64,000 nt of DNA, taken from contig NZ_JOCQ01000005.1 of NCBI RefSeq assembly GCF_000720725.1, forward strand, positions 62,001 to 126,000, read 5' to 3'. The notes under the pieces are model-generated. The model was not told the origin of the DNA and ran no database searches. It was given only the letters and a program-made list of their open reading frames with translations. Within the stretch, counting starts at the first letter, position 1, and each line of letters opens with the position of its first letter. The DNA comes from Streptomyces rimosus subsp. rimosus. Lineage in GTDB: Bacteria; Actinomycetota; Actinomycetes; Streptomycetales; Streptomycetaceae. The translations under genes and the position numbers were made by a program. Below, piece after piece: positions 42,890 to 51,522 of the stretch.

Positions 42890-43310
42890 CGGCGCCCCTC
42901 CCGGGCGGCGACCGGCCGGTTCGGGCCTGCGGCCGCCCGGCCGCCGCCGTACGCACCGCGGCGCGGCGGTTGGTGGGGACATGACATCGGGCGGTGGGCG
43001 GACGCGGGCATGGACAGGGAATTCCTCTGGGCAGGGTGCGGATGCGCGGCCTCACGGGACGGCGGGGCCGGGCCGGCGAGCAGGCGTACCGGCCATCCCG
43101 TCACGATGTCCGAGGCGGACCGGCGGATGCCTGACAGCTACCTAAGCGCCTGGGGAAGCGCCATGGCCAGAGGAAAGCGAGGTTGGCCGGTTATCGGGAT
43201 ACGGATTCGGCCACGGGGCAGCGGGAGTTGCCCTCCGGGGCCGGGGCCGGGGCCGGGGCCGGGGCTGCGGCGACCGGACGGTGCGTCGCCACGGTGCCGG
43301 ACGCTCAGGG
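42890..43310. other. Intergenic region with a G-rich microsatellite
   Basis: About 420 bp between the FAD-monooxygenase stop and the start of the helical hypothetical gene, both minus strand. It holds the promoter of the latter (not recognisable) and the hexamer array at 43237-43265. No coding frame looks real. Confidence 0.5.
43237..43265 (+). repeat. GGGGCC hexamer array
   Basis: Nearly five tandem copies of GGGGCC. Four or more G4 runs with 2-nt loops could form a G-quadruplex in the plus strand, ~45 bp after the monooxygenase stop. Confidence 0.85.
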
Positions 43311-44942
43311 CTACGCGTGTGCGGGCCCACCGGATCGGCCCACCGGCTCGTGCCCGGGAGAGGGCGACGGCGCGCCGGCCCATCGGCGCAGGGCGGCTTC
43401 GAGAGCGCCGGCGGCGGTGCTGCCGGCCGTGTCGGAGGCCCAGGCGACCACCCCGTCCGGGCGTACCAGCACCCCGGCCGGCGTCGCGGGGCCGTCGGTC
43501 ACCCCGCTCACCCGCCCGGCCCAGGGCTCGGCGAGGCGGGCGAACGCGCCGTCCGCAGTGCGGTCGAGCAGCAGGAACCCGCCGCCGTGCCCGTGGTCGG
43601 CCAGACGGGAGCCGTCCCGCAGCCACAGGTCGGGCGCGTACCGCCCGACCAGCGGGTGGTCCCCGGGCAGGTCGATCCGCTGCGTGACGCCGGAGATCTT
43701 CTTGACGGCGTACGTCGTACCGTCCCGCGTGCTCAGCAGATCGGCGACGACCTCCCGGAGCGCGGCCGACTTGGCGTCCCCGCGCAACACGCCGACCTGG
43801 GCCCGCGTCCAGTCCAGCACCCAGGCGCCGAGGGGACGCCGCTCGGTGTCGTAGCTGTCGAGCAGCCCCTCGGGCGCCCACCCGGCGACCACGGCACCGA
43901 GCTTCCAGCCGAGGTTCATCGCGTCGCCGACCCCGAGATTGAGCCCCTGACCGCCGAACGGCGAGTGCACGTGCGCGGCGTCACCGGCCAGCAGCACCCG
44001 CCCCGCCCGGTATGCCGCGGCCTGCCGGGCGTTGTCGGACCAGCGGGTCGCGGCGCCGCGCAGCGCGGTCAGCGTGACATCGGTGCCCGAGACCCGCCGC
44101 AGACTGGCCTGCACCTTCTCCAGGGTGACCGGCGGCAGGGGGGCGCCCCCGCGCGGGAGCCGGGTGTGCGGAAGGCCGGCGCGAGCGCCGTCGAACTCCA
44201 CGGTGACCACCCGCCCGGGCTGCGGCCCGTAGCGGTACGCCCCTCGGGCCGACCATGTCCAGCCGTTCGCCAGTTTCTCCGGGTCGGCGATGTCGGCGAC
44301 CGCCAGATGTCCGGTCAGCTCGGGGTCGGTGCCCGGGAATGCGATGCCCGCGAGGCGGCGTACGGTGCTGCGCCCGCCGTCGCACCCGACCAGCCATCCG
44401 GTGCGCACCGTGCCGGCGGTGGTGCCGACGAGCACGCCGTCGCCGGTGTCTTCGAGCGAGGTGACCTCCACCCCGCGGCGCACCGGCACACCGAGTCGCG
44501 CGACATGGCCGGCCAGCAGCGCCTCCAGCTCACACTGCGGCACCATCCGCGCGCCGTCGACCGCGGTGTGCGCGGCGAGGTCGGGATCGGACCAGTCCAC
44601 GAGGCCGGCGTCGAGGATCATCCCCGCGAAATGCCCGGTGAACCGCGGCGTGCGCGCCCCCCGGCCCTCACCGGACCGCTCGTCGTCAGCCGTGCGGGCG
44701 AACGATCCCACCCGCTCAAGCATCTCCCGCTGTACCTGTTCGGCGGCGGGCAGCAGGCCCCGGCGGTCCAGCGCCTCGGCCGTGGGCACATTGATCGCCC
44801 CCGCCTTCATTCCTTCGTCGGGCTCGGCCCGTCGCTCGATCACCTGCACCGTCGCCCCGGAGAGCGCCAGCTCCGCGGCGAGCACGAGGCCCACCGGCCC
44901 GGCTCCGACCACGGTCACGTCCATGTCCTGCTGCACATTCAT
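43311..44942 (-). CDS. FAD-dependent aromatic monooxygenase (PHBH-type, polyketide/antibiotic hydroxylase-like)
   Basis: 543 residues. N-terminal FAD-binding VTVVGAGPVGLVLAAELALS, conserved DG block GWLVGCDGGRSTVRRLAGI and GD block GRVLLAGDAAHVHSPFGGQG then LNLGVGDAMNLGWKLG; C-terminal thioredoxin-like domain at ~400-540 as in PhyA/rifampicin-monooxygenase-type enzymes. It would hydroxylate an aromatic compound or inactivate an antibiotic using NAD(P)H and O2. The ATG at 44942 is just before the FAD motif; longer in-frame starts overlap the operators. It is divergent from a TetR repressor with two palindromes in a 56-bp gap. Confidence 0.9.
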   Translation of the reverse strand: MNVQQDMDVTVVGAGPVGLVLAAELALSGATVQVIERRAEPDEGMKAGAINVPTAEALDRRGLLPAAEQVQREMLERVGSFARTADDERSGEGRGARTPRFTGHFAGMILDAGLVDWSDPDLAAHTAVDGARMVPQCELEALLAGHVARLGVPVRRGVEVTSLEDTGDGVLVGTTAGTVRTGWLVGCDGGRSTVRRLAGIAFPGTDPELTGHLAVADIADPEKLANGWTWSARGAYRYGPQPGRVVTVEFDGARAGLPHTRLPRGGAPLPPVTLEKVQASLRRVSGTDVTLTALRGAATRWSDNARQAAAYRAGRVLLAGDAAHVHSPFGGQGLNLGVGDAMNLGWKLGAVVAGWAPEGLLDSYDTERRPLGAWVLDWTRAQVGVLRGDAKSAALREVVADLLSTRDGTTYAVKKISGVTQRIDLPGDHPLVGRYAPDLWLRDGSRLADHGHGGGFLLLDRTADGAFARLAEPWAGRVSGVTDGPATPAGVLVRPDGVVAWASDTAGSTAAGALEAALRRWAGAPSPSPGHEPVGRSGGPAHA

Positions 44943-44948
44943 CGTCAC

Positions 44949-44977
44949 GAACACTGTTCTACGTACGAACGCTGTTC
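44949..44977. promoter_or_regulatory. Tandem palindromic operators for TetR
   Basis: GAACACTGTTC (44949-44959) and GAACGCTGTTC (44967-44977), each an 11-bp near-palindrome, 18 bp apart with TACGTA between. They fill the divergent gap between the monooxygenase (44942) and TetR gene (44999). Confidence 0.75.
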
Positions 44978-44998
44978 GCGTCAAGTTATGATGACGGG

Positions 44999-45721
44999 GT
45001 GAACCCGAGAGAGCGACGCGCCGCACGCCACCAGCCGCCGAACCCCGAGGCCGAAGCCGCCCCCAGACCGCGGCGCCGCAAGGCCCCGATCACCGTGGAA
45101 CAGGTCGTCGAGACCGCGCTGGGTGTCATCACCGCGGAGGGTTACGAGGCGCTGACCATGCGCCGACTGGCCGGCGCGCTCGACACCGGCCCCGCCTCGC
45201 TCTACGCCCACGTGGTCAACAAGGCCGACCTCGACGAGCTGCTCATCGGCCGGCTGTGCGCCGAACTCGTACTGCCCGAACCCGACCCCGCGGCCTGGGG
45301 CGAGCAGATCCGCGGCGTGTGCGCCCAGCTGCGCGACCAGTACCTGAAGTACCCCGGAATCTCCCGCGCCGCCCTCGCCATGGCCCCCACCGACCTTCAG
45401 ACCCTGCGCATCAGCGAAGGGCTGCTGGCGGTCCTGCTGGCCGGCGGCGTCGCCCCGCAGGCTGCCGCCTGGACCGTCGACGCACTCTTGCTGTACGTGG
45501 CTGCCTACTGCCTGGAGGTGTCGATCGCGCGGCAGCGAGCGGCACACGATGACGATGCCTGGGTCCTGGACCGCGACGAACTGCAACGCCGCCTCACGGC
45601 CCTACCTGCCGCGACCTTTCCCCACACCACCCGCTATGCCGCTGAGCTCACTGCGGGGGAGGGGCATGACCGGTTCGATTTCACGCTGGGGTTGATGATC
45701 GAGGGGCTCGGGCGCAGCTAA
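44999..45721 (+). CDS. TetR-family repressor (TetR class with TetR_C domain)
   Basis: 240 residues. A basic N-terminus (RRKAPI) precedes the helix-turn-helix (VEQVVETALGVITAEGYEAL, TMRRLAGALDTGPASLYAHV, VNKADLDELLIGRL), the form typical of tetracycline-repressor-like proteins, and a C-terminal ligand domain (QIRGVCAQLRDQYLKYPGIS, EGLLAVLLAGGVAPQAAAWT). GTG start. It probably represses itself and the divergent FAD monooxygenase, released by the enzyme's aromatic substrate. Confidence 0.9.
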   Translation: MNPRERRAARHQPPNPEAEAAPRPRRRKAPITVEQVVETALGVITAEGYEALTMRRLAGALDTGPASLYAHVVNKADLDELLIGRLCAELVLPEPDPAAWGEQIRGVCAQLRDQYLKYPGISRAALAMAPTDLQTLRISEGLLAVLLAGGVAPQAAAWTVDALLLYVAAYCLEVSIARQRAAHDDDAWVLDRDELQRRLTALPAATFPHTTRYAAELTAGEGHDRFDFTLGLMIEGLGRS

Positions 45722-45795
45722 CCGGGGCGTGAACTCCCGCTCGATATGCGAGCACCAGGCAATCGGCACTCGATCGCGGCGCACGGCGTACGCCA

Positions 45796-45830
45796 TTGCG
45801 CACACTGTACGGACCCCCGTACAGTGTGCG
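45796..45830 (+). promoter_or_regulatory. Promoter with perfect 14-bp inverted repeat
   Basis: Arms CGCACACTGTACGG (45799-45812) and its exact complement (45817-45830) around a 4-nt centre. They overlap a -35 TTGCGC (45796-45801) and a -10 TACAGT (45820-45825) spaced 18 bp, ~45 bp upstream of the S12 hydrolase ATG. A repressor bound here would block the promoter. The half-site differs from that of the adjacent TetR. Confidence 0.75.
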
Positions 45831-45874
45831 GACGCCGCGGTGCCGACACGGGCGAGCGGCAGAAGGAGGGGGTC

Positions 45875-47134
45875 ATGTCGAATCACCTGAGCCGGGGACG
45901 GCAGGGCGCGCCGGGCAGGGGGCTGTCCGATGCGGGGCTGCGCAGGATGCGCGACGTGCTGGCCGGGCACGTCGAGTCCGGGGCCGTTCCCGGGCTGGTT
46001 GCCCTGATCGCACGGGGCGGTGACACGCACGTTGAGGCGATGGGGACGCTGCACGAGGGCGGCGGCGCGCCGATGGAGCGGAACACGATTTTTCGGCTCG
46101 CGTCGGTGACCAAGCCCGTAACGGCTGTGGCGACCATGATCCTCGTGGAGGAATGCCGGCTGCGGCTGGACGACCCGGTTGATGACTGGCTGCCCGAACT
46201 CGCCGGCCGACAGGTCCTCAGGCGCTTCGACGGACCGCTCGACGAGACGGTGCCGGCGCGGCGTTCGATCACCGTACGGGACCTGCTGACGTTCACGTTC
46301 GGCTTCGGCCTGCCGGTGGCCCCGGGCGTTTCGGCGGTGCCGCCCATCGTGGAGGCGATGAGCACACTGGGCAGCGGCACCGGGGGACCGGTACCGGCAC
46401 CCGATCCCGACACCTGGATGCGTCGGCTGGGCGAACTGCCGTTGATGTACCAGCCGGGGGAACGCTGGCTGTACCACACCGGTTCCGACGTGCTCGGCGT
46501 GCTGGTGGCGCGCGTCGCGGGGCGGCCGTTCGAAACCTTTCTGCGCGAGCGCATATTCGAGCCGCTCGGTATGAACGACACCGGCTTCCATGTCCCCGAG
46601 CGCACTGTCCACCGACTGCCGACGAGCTACGCGCACGACCCGCGGACCGGAAAGCTGACGGTGTACGACAAGGCCGTCGACGGCAGTTGGAGCAGGCCGC
46701 CGGTCTTTCCGTCCGGCGGCGACGGGCTGGTCTCGACGGCTGACGACTACACCGCGTTCCAGCGCATGCTGCTGAACAAGGGCACGTACGGCAAGGAGCG
46801 TGTCCTGTCCGAAGCCGCGGTGAATCTGATGACGACGGACCACCTCACGCCGCAGCAGCGAGCCGGAAAGGACGCGTTCTTCAGCAGTGAAGGCGCCGGA
46901 GGGCTCGGAACGCAGGGCGGATTCGGCTTCGGGATGGCGGTACGCACCCACAACCGCGATTTCCCGTCCGTGGGCCAGTTCGGCTGGGACGGCGGCCTGG
47001 GCACCTCGGCGTACACGGACCCGGCCCAGGGGCTCACCGGAATCCTGCTGACCCAGACGGCGCTGGACGCCCGCGCGTCCTTGCATCTGGTGCAGGACTT
47101 CTGGACCACGGCCTATCAGGCGATCGGGGACTGA
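45875..47134 (+). CDS. S12-family serine hydrolase (beta-lactamase-like esterase)
   Basis: 419 residues, no signal peptide, so cytosolic. Ser-x-x-Lys in FRLASVTKPVTAVATM; the second motif is YHTGSD in place of Tyr-x-Asn and the third is WDGG in place of Lys-Thr-Gly, the pattern of EstB/family VIII esterases rather than true beta-lactamases. GRPFETFLRERIFEPLGMND is the conserved C-domain block. ATG with AGAAGGAGG upstream is far stronger than any earlier start. A palindromic operator overlaps its promoter. It converges on the ABC exporter. Confidence 0.88.
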   Translation: MSNHLSRGRQGAPGRGLSDAGLRRMRDVLAGHVESGAVPGLVALIARGGDTHVEAMGTLHEGGGAPMERNTIFRLASVTKPVTAVATMILVEECRLRLDDPVDDWLPELAGRQVLRRFDGPLDETVPARRSITVRDLLTFTFGFGLPVAPGVSAVPPIVEAMSTLGSGTGGPVPAPDPDTWMRRLGELPLMYQPGERWLYHTGSDVLGVLVARVAGRPFETFLRERIFEPLGMNDTGFHVPERTVHRLPTSYAHDPRTGKLTVYDKAVDGSWSRPPVFPSGGDGLVSTADDYTAFQRMLLNKGTYGKERVLSEAAVNLMTTDHLTPQQRAGKDAFFSSEGAGGLGTQGGFGFGMAVRTHNRDFPSVGQFGWDGGLGTSAYTDPAQGLTGILLTQTALDARASLHLVQDFWTTAYQAIGD

Positions 47135-47169
47135 GGCGATGGGCGGATCGGCGGAGGGCGCTGCCTGAC

Positions 47170-48006
47170 TCAGTCGAAAAGCCGACGCCTCATGCCCCTC
47201 ACCGCGAGCAGCCAGGCGATCGCGGTGAAAGCGACGAGTACGAGGGCGTGCAGCCAGTCGCCCGTGTCCAGTGTTCCGAAAGCGGCGTGGCGTACCAGTT
47301 GCATGCAGTGGTAGATGGGGTTGACGCCGGCGGCTGTCCGGATCCAGTCGGGGAGACCGTCCAGCGGGAAGAAGACGCCGGCGGCCATGACGAGTGGTGT
47401 CAGCACACCCGAGACGACCAGGCGCAGCCAGTCGATCGCCGGTACGAGGGTGGACACCCACATGCCGCACAGGGCGAAGGCCAGCCCCGAGACCAGGGTG
47501 ACGACCGGTACCAGGAGCAGTGCGGGGCTCGGGGGGAGACCGATGGCGAGGGTGACCAGCAGGGGTACGGAGCTGTAGACGGAGGACTTGACCGCGATCC
47601 AGGACGCCTCGGCGGTGACGAGTTCCCAGACTTCCACCGGGCGGCTGAGTACCGCGTCGTACAGGTGCTGGTAGCAGCGCCGGTTGTAGGTCTCGAACAT
47701 GCCAGCGAAGGCGGAGGCGAACAGGACGGAGGTCACGACCATGCCCACACCCACGAACTGGGGGTACGGCCGGCCTTCGGCCGAGTCCACCAGGGCGCTG
47801 AAGCCGAGGCCGAAACCGGCCATGTACACCAGGGGTTCGATGAGCGAGCCGAAGGTGATGGCGGGCCAGTAGCGCCGGAAGAGCAGCAGTTCCCTGAGCC
47901 ACACCGCCCGCACGGTCGGCAGCAGTGTGGGCGGTGCCGCCGCTCCTCCGTCCTGGAAGGCGCTCTTCGGTGTCTCCTCGCGGCGTGCCGGTGCGGCCCT
48001 CGTCAT
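47170..48006 (-). CDS. ABC-2 type exporter permease (DrrB/NodJ-like)
   Basis: 278 residues with six membrane segments: ITFGSLIEPLVYMAGFGLGF, VVTSVLFASAFAGMF, LLVTLAIGLPPSPALLLVPV, LVSGLAFALCGMWVSTLVPA, LVVSGVLTPLVMAAGVFFPL, ALVLVAFTAIAWLLAV. The ABC2 signature FETYNRRCYQHLYDAVLSRP is visible. It acts with the ATPase 46 bp upstream to export a drug, lipid or peptide. Position at the edge of the NRPS cluster suggests product export or self-resistance. Confidence 0.9.
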   Translation of the reverse strand: MTRAAPARREETPKSAFQDGGAAAPPTLLPTVRAVWLRELLLFRRYWPAITFGSLIEPLVYMAGFGLGFSALVDSAEGRPYPQFVGVGMVVTSVLFASAFAGMFETYNRRCYQHLYDAVLSRPVEVWELVTAEASWIAVKSSVYSSVPLLVTLAIGLPPSPALLLVPVVTLVSGLAFALCGMWVSTLVPAIDWLRLVVSGVLTPLVMAAGVFFPLDGLPDWIRTAAGVNPIYHCMQLVRHAAFGTLDTGDWLHALVLVAFTAIAWLLAVRGMRRRLFD

Positions 48007-48052
48007 GGAGGCGGGTCCCTTCTGGTGTGGGGTACGGCGGGGCGCCGCGGGG

Positions 48053-48964
48053 TCAGACGAAGAGCTCGCCGGTCAGGGCGACGAACACGTCCTCAAGTGT
48101 GGTGGGACGCAGGACGTCGGGAGGGCCCAGCACCTCGCGCAGCCCATCCGGCATGGTCTCGGCCCGCAGGACCGACACCGACAGTCCGGTACGGCGGCTC
48201 GTCAGCCCCGCCCGGGCGGCGTGCTCCTCGACGGCGGCGCGGCGGGGCGCGTCCCCCCGGTACTCGGCGGCCTGTTCCCCGGCGTGGGCCCGCAGCAACT
48301 CCCGCGGGGTGCCCCGGGCGATCTGCCGGCCGGCGGACACCACGACGACCTCGTCGGCGAGCCGCTCGGCCTCCTCGATGTAGTGCGTCGACATCAAAAC
48401 CGTCGTGCCGGAGGCCCGCAGGGTCTCCATGACGTCCCACAGGTCCTGGCGGATCTGCGGGTCGAGGCCGACCGTGGGCTCGTCGAGCAGCAGCAGGCGG
48501 GGGGCGGTGAGAATGCCCCGGGCGAGCAGGAGCCTGCGCCGCATACCGCCGGACAGTGTCTCCACCCGGCTGTCGCCCCGGTCGGCGAGGCGCACCGCGG
48601 CCAGCGCCCGGTCCACCGCCTCCGCGTAGTGGCGGGCGGACATGGCACTGAAGCGCGCGAATACTTCGAGGTTCTGGCGTACGGTCAATTCGGCGTCGAG
48701 ATTGCTTTCCTGCGGCACCACACCCAGCAGGGAGCGCACCCGCCGGGAGTCCTTCGGCATGCTGTGGCCGAGGACTTCCACCGTCCCGCTGGTCGCCCGG
48801 CTCTGCCCGGTGATGAGGCGCATGGTGGTCGACTTGCCCGCGCCGTTGGGGCCCAGCAGCCCGAAGAACTTCCCCCGGGGAACGTCGAGGTCCAGCCCGT
48901 CGACGGCGTTCGTCGAGCCATAGGTCTTCACGACATCCCGGAAACGGACGACGGGGATGCTCAC
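48053..48964 (-). CDS. ABC exporter ATPase (DrrA/NodI-like)
   Basis: 303 residues. Walker A GPNGAGKSTTMRL, Q-loop in VVPQESNLD, signature LSGGMRRRLLLARG, Walker B LLLLDEPTVGLD and switch His in MSTHYIEEAERLAD. A C-terminal extension (RPTTLEDVFVALTGEL) as in daunorubicin-resistance ATPases. GTG start. First gene of a two-gene exporter operon, divergent from the M28 protease. Confidence 0.92.
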   Translation of the reverse strand: MSIPVVRFRDVVKTYGSTNAVDGLDLDVPRGKFFGLLGPNGAGKSTTMRLITGQSRATSGTVEVLGHSMPKDSRRVRSLLGVVPQESNLDAELTVRQNLEVFARFSAMSARHYAEAVDRALAAVRLADRGDSRVETLSGGMRRRLLLARGILTAPRLLLLDEPTVGLDPQIRQDLWDVMETLRASGTTVLMSTHYIEEAERLADEVVVVSAGRQIARGTPRELLRAHAGEQAAEYRGDAPRRAAVEEHAARAGLTSRRTGLSVSVLRAETMPDGLREVLGPPDVLRPTTLEDVFVALTGELFV

Positions 48965-49069
48965 CCCTGATTCCCCCCAACGTGAAAGTGCTGTGCGGTC
49001 CGGGGCGCGATGGCGTCAACCCGGCCGCATCGGCCAATGGAAGCGCACGTTCAGGGTTTTGTGAAGTCC

Positions 49070-49099
49070 TTGTTTCGCTCTGTGACCCGCTGCTAGGTT
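49070..49099 (+). promoter_or_regulatory. Promoter for the M28 protease gene
   Basis: TTGTTT (49070-49075), 18-bp spacer, TAGGTT (49094-49099); predicted transcript start ~45 bp before the chosen ATG at 49150. It lies in the 185-bp gap to the divergent ABC ATPase. Confidence 0.6.
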
Positions 49100-49149
49100 G
49101 CCGCACGATCAAGTCCCCCATGAGGGCGCTTCGTCGAAACGGGGGATGC

Positions 49150-51477
49150 ATGAGGTCGCGCCTGTCCGCGCTTTCCGGTGTTCTGCTGCTGTGCGGCATC
49201 GCGTTCGGCTGTGCAATTCCGGTGCGTGTTCCCCCGGAGCCGGAACCGGCGAATAGCGCGTCCTCCGGCTTTTCCGCGGCGCGGGCCACTGAGCACATCG
49301 CGCACATCGCGCGTTCCCCGCATCCGTCCGGTACTTCCCGGGCCGAGGACGTACGGCCTTATGTGACACGGCAGTTGAGCCGTCTCGGACTCTCGCCGGA
49401 ACAGCGCGAGTCGACCGAGGTGCTGCCCGGAAAGAGCGGCGCGCACCTCGTGGGCCGGGTCCACAACATTACCGCCACGATCCCCGGGCGGTCCTCGACC
49501 GGCCGGGTCCTGCTCGTCGCGCACACCGACTCGGTGGCCACCGGGCCCGGCGCCTCCGACGACGGCCTGGGCGTGGGCTCCCTGCTGGAGATCGCACGTG
49601 CCCTCGGCGACGGGCCCGCTCCGCGCAACGACGTGGTCCTGCTCTTCACCGACATCGAGGAGACGGCCCAGCTCGGCGCCCGTGCGGCGGCCCGGGACCT
49701 CGCCGGGACCCGGCGCGGCCCCGATGTCGTCGTCAACCTCGAAGCGCGCGGCACCGGCGGCCGGGCGGTCATGTTCGAGACCGGCCCGCACAGTGCGGCG
49801 CTGGTGGCCGCCCTGGGCGGTGCGCCGCCCGTCGCCACGTCCCTCTCCGACGAGATCTACCGGCTGCTGCCCAACGACACCGACTTCACCCGGCTGCGCG
49901 CGTCCGGCGCGACCGGGCTGAACTTCGCGGTGATCGGCGGCAGTGCCCGCTACCACGGCCCCGAGGACGATCTGGACCACGTCGACCCCGGCAGCCTCCA
50001 GGACCTGGGGAACACCGCCATCTCGGCCGTCCGCGCCCTGTCGGCCACCGACCTCGCACGTGTCGGGAAGGCCTCCGAGGCCACGTGGTTCAACCTGGGG
50101 CCCGTGCTGGTCCGCTACCCGGCGGGCGCCGTCCTGCCCCTCGCGCTGATCGCCGTACTCGCGCTGGTCGCGGCCGCCTGGTACGCCCGCCGCCGCGGAG
50201 CCCTGAACCTGCGCGCGGCCGCACGCGCTGCCCTGAGCCTTCCCCTGCCGCTCCTGGCCGCCGCCGCGCTCGGCTGGGCGGCCTGGCAGGCCCTGCTCAT
50301 CGTCCGGCCCGACTACGCCCTCTTCCAGATGGGCGACCCGTACCGCTCGGGCCCGGCCGTCGCGGGAATGCTGCTGCTCACCGCCGCCGTCGTATGGCTG
50401 TGGACCGTATGGGTCGGCAGGCGGGCCGGCGCGGTGGAGACGGCCGCCGGAACGGCAGCGTGGGCGACGCTGCTGGCCGTGGTGGCCGCCGTACTCCTGC
50501 CCGGCGCCGCGTACGTGTTCACCTGGACCGCCCTGGGCGGAGCGGCCGGTGTCGCGCTGGCCGCCCGTACGGCCGAGCGTTCCCCCTGGCGGACCGCCGC
50601 GCTGACGGCCTCTGCGCTGCCGGGCGTCGCGGTCATGGCGCCGTTGGTCGCCCTGCTCTTCCCGACGGTCGGACTCGCGTCGGCCGCCGCTCCGCTGGCC
50701 CTGGCCGCGCTGGCCGCCGCGGTGGTGCTGCTGCCCCTCACCGGCCGGGTCGCCGCCGTCCACCTCCGTCGAGCCGTGGCGGCCGGCACCGCCCTGGCGC
50801 TGGTCGGCGGCGCCCTGGTGGGCGTCAATGCCGCCATCGACACCCCCGATGCCGAACACCCGCGCCCCGTGAGCCTGATGTACGCCCTCGACGCCGACCA
50901 CGGGAAGGCCGTCTGGGCGTCCGAGGACGCCGACCCGCACCCGTGGGTCACCCACTACACGGGCAACCGCCGGACGGACTCCCTGGAGGAATGGTCCCCC
51001 GCGCTGGCCGCGCCGCCCGGAGGGCTGCTCGCCGGGCCCGCCCCCGTCGCCCAGGTCTCCCGCCCCGTCGTGACCCCCGTGTCCGACACGCGCGAGGGCG
51101 GCCGCCGCACCCTGCGCCTGTCGGTGCGGCCCGAGGCGGGGAAGCCCACGCTGATGGCCCTGTACGTGGATACGACGGCCACGGAGGTCGTGGGCGCCCG
51201 GGTGACCGGCGCGCCCGTCGGCACCGGCACCCTCGGCGGGGGCACCAACCGCCCGGCCGCCAGGTGGAAGTGGGGGATCCTCCTCGTCGCCCCGCCCTCG
51301 GAGGGCACCGAAGTGACCCTCACCGTCCGCGACACGGGCCGTCCGGTCCGTCTGCTGGCCATGACCCAGGACGCGGGCCTGCCCGCCGCGGCCGTGGACC
51401 GGCCACGCCCCGACGACCTCACCTGGGACCCGCACGCGGCCGGCGTCTCCTTCGCGAGCCGTCTCTACAAGCTCTGA
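49150..51477 (+). CDS. M28 membrane metalloprotease (ER/vacuolar aminopeptidase-like)
   Basis: 775 residues. Signal/anchor LSALSGVLLLCGIAFGC ends in a possible lipobox Cys. M28 zinc ligands: LLVAHTDSVATG, GASDDGLGVGSLLEIA, FTDIEETAQLG and ARYHGPEDDLDHVD. From ~residue 315 come about eight membrane segments (VLPLALIAVLALVAAAWYA through AAVVLLPLTGRVAAVHL), then a ~200-residue extracytoplasmic C-terminus, the architecture of Pff1/ERMP1-like proteases. ATG 49150 has GGGGGA upstream; ATG 49120 is possible. It cleaves N-terminal residues outside the membrane. It neighbours the NRPS cluster, but a link is only positional. Confidence 0.85.
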   Translation: MRSRLSALSGVLLLCGIAFGCAIPVRVPPEPEPANSASSGFSAARATEHIAHIARSPHPSGTSRAEDVRPYVTRQLSRLGLSPEQRESTEVLPGKSGAHLVGRVHNITATIPGRSSTGRVLLVAHTDSVATGPGASDDGLGVGSLLEIARALGDGPAPRNDVVLLFTDIEETAQLGARAAARDLAGTRRGPDVVVNLEARGTGGRAVMFETGPHSAALVAALGGAPPVATSLSDEIYRLLPNDTDFTRLRASGATGLNFAVIGGSARYHGPEDDLDHVDPGSLQDLGNTAISAVRALSATDLARVGKASEATWFNLGPVLVRYPAGAVLPLALIAVLALVAAAWYARRRGALNLRAAARAALSLPLPLLAAAALGWAAWQALLIVRPDYALFQMGDPYRSGPAVAGMLLLTAAVVWLWTVWVGRRAGAVETAAGTAAWATLLAVVAAVLLPGAAYVFTWTALGGAAGVALAARTAERSPWRTAALTASALPGVAVMAPLVALLFPTVGLASAAAPLALAALAAAVVLLPLTGRVAAVHLRRAVAAGTALALVGGALVGVNAAIDTPDAEHPRPVSLMYALDADHGKAVWASEDADPHPWVTHYTGNRRTDSLEEWSPALAAPPGGLLAGPAPVAQVSRPVVTPVSDTREGGRRTLRLSVRPEAGKPTLMALYVDTTATEVVGARVTGAPVGTGTLGGGTNRPAARWKWGILLVAPPSEGTEVTLTVRDTGRPVRLLAMTQDAGLPAAAVDRPRPDDLTWDPHAAGVSFASRLYKL

Positions 51478-51522
51478 CCAAGCTCCGCCCCCTTGATGCA
51501 ACCGACAGAAGAGAGCGCCCCC

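Noticed and set aside
45875..47134. True class C beta-lactamase or penicillin-binding protein
   Set aside because: No signal peptide, and the Tyr-x-Asn and Lys-Thr-Gly motifs are replaced by YHT and WDGG.
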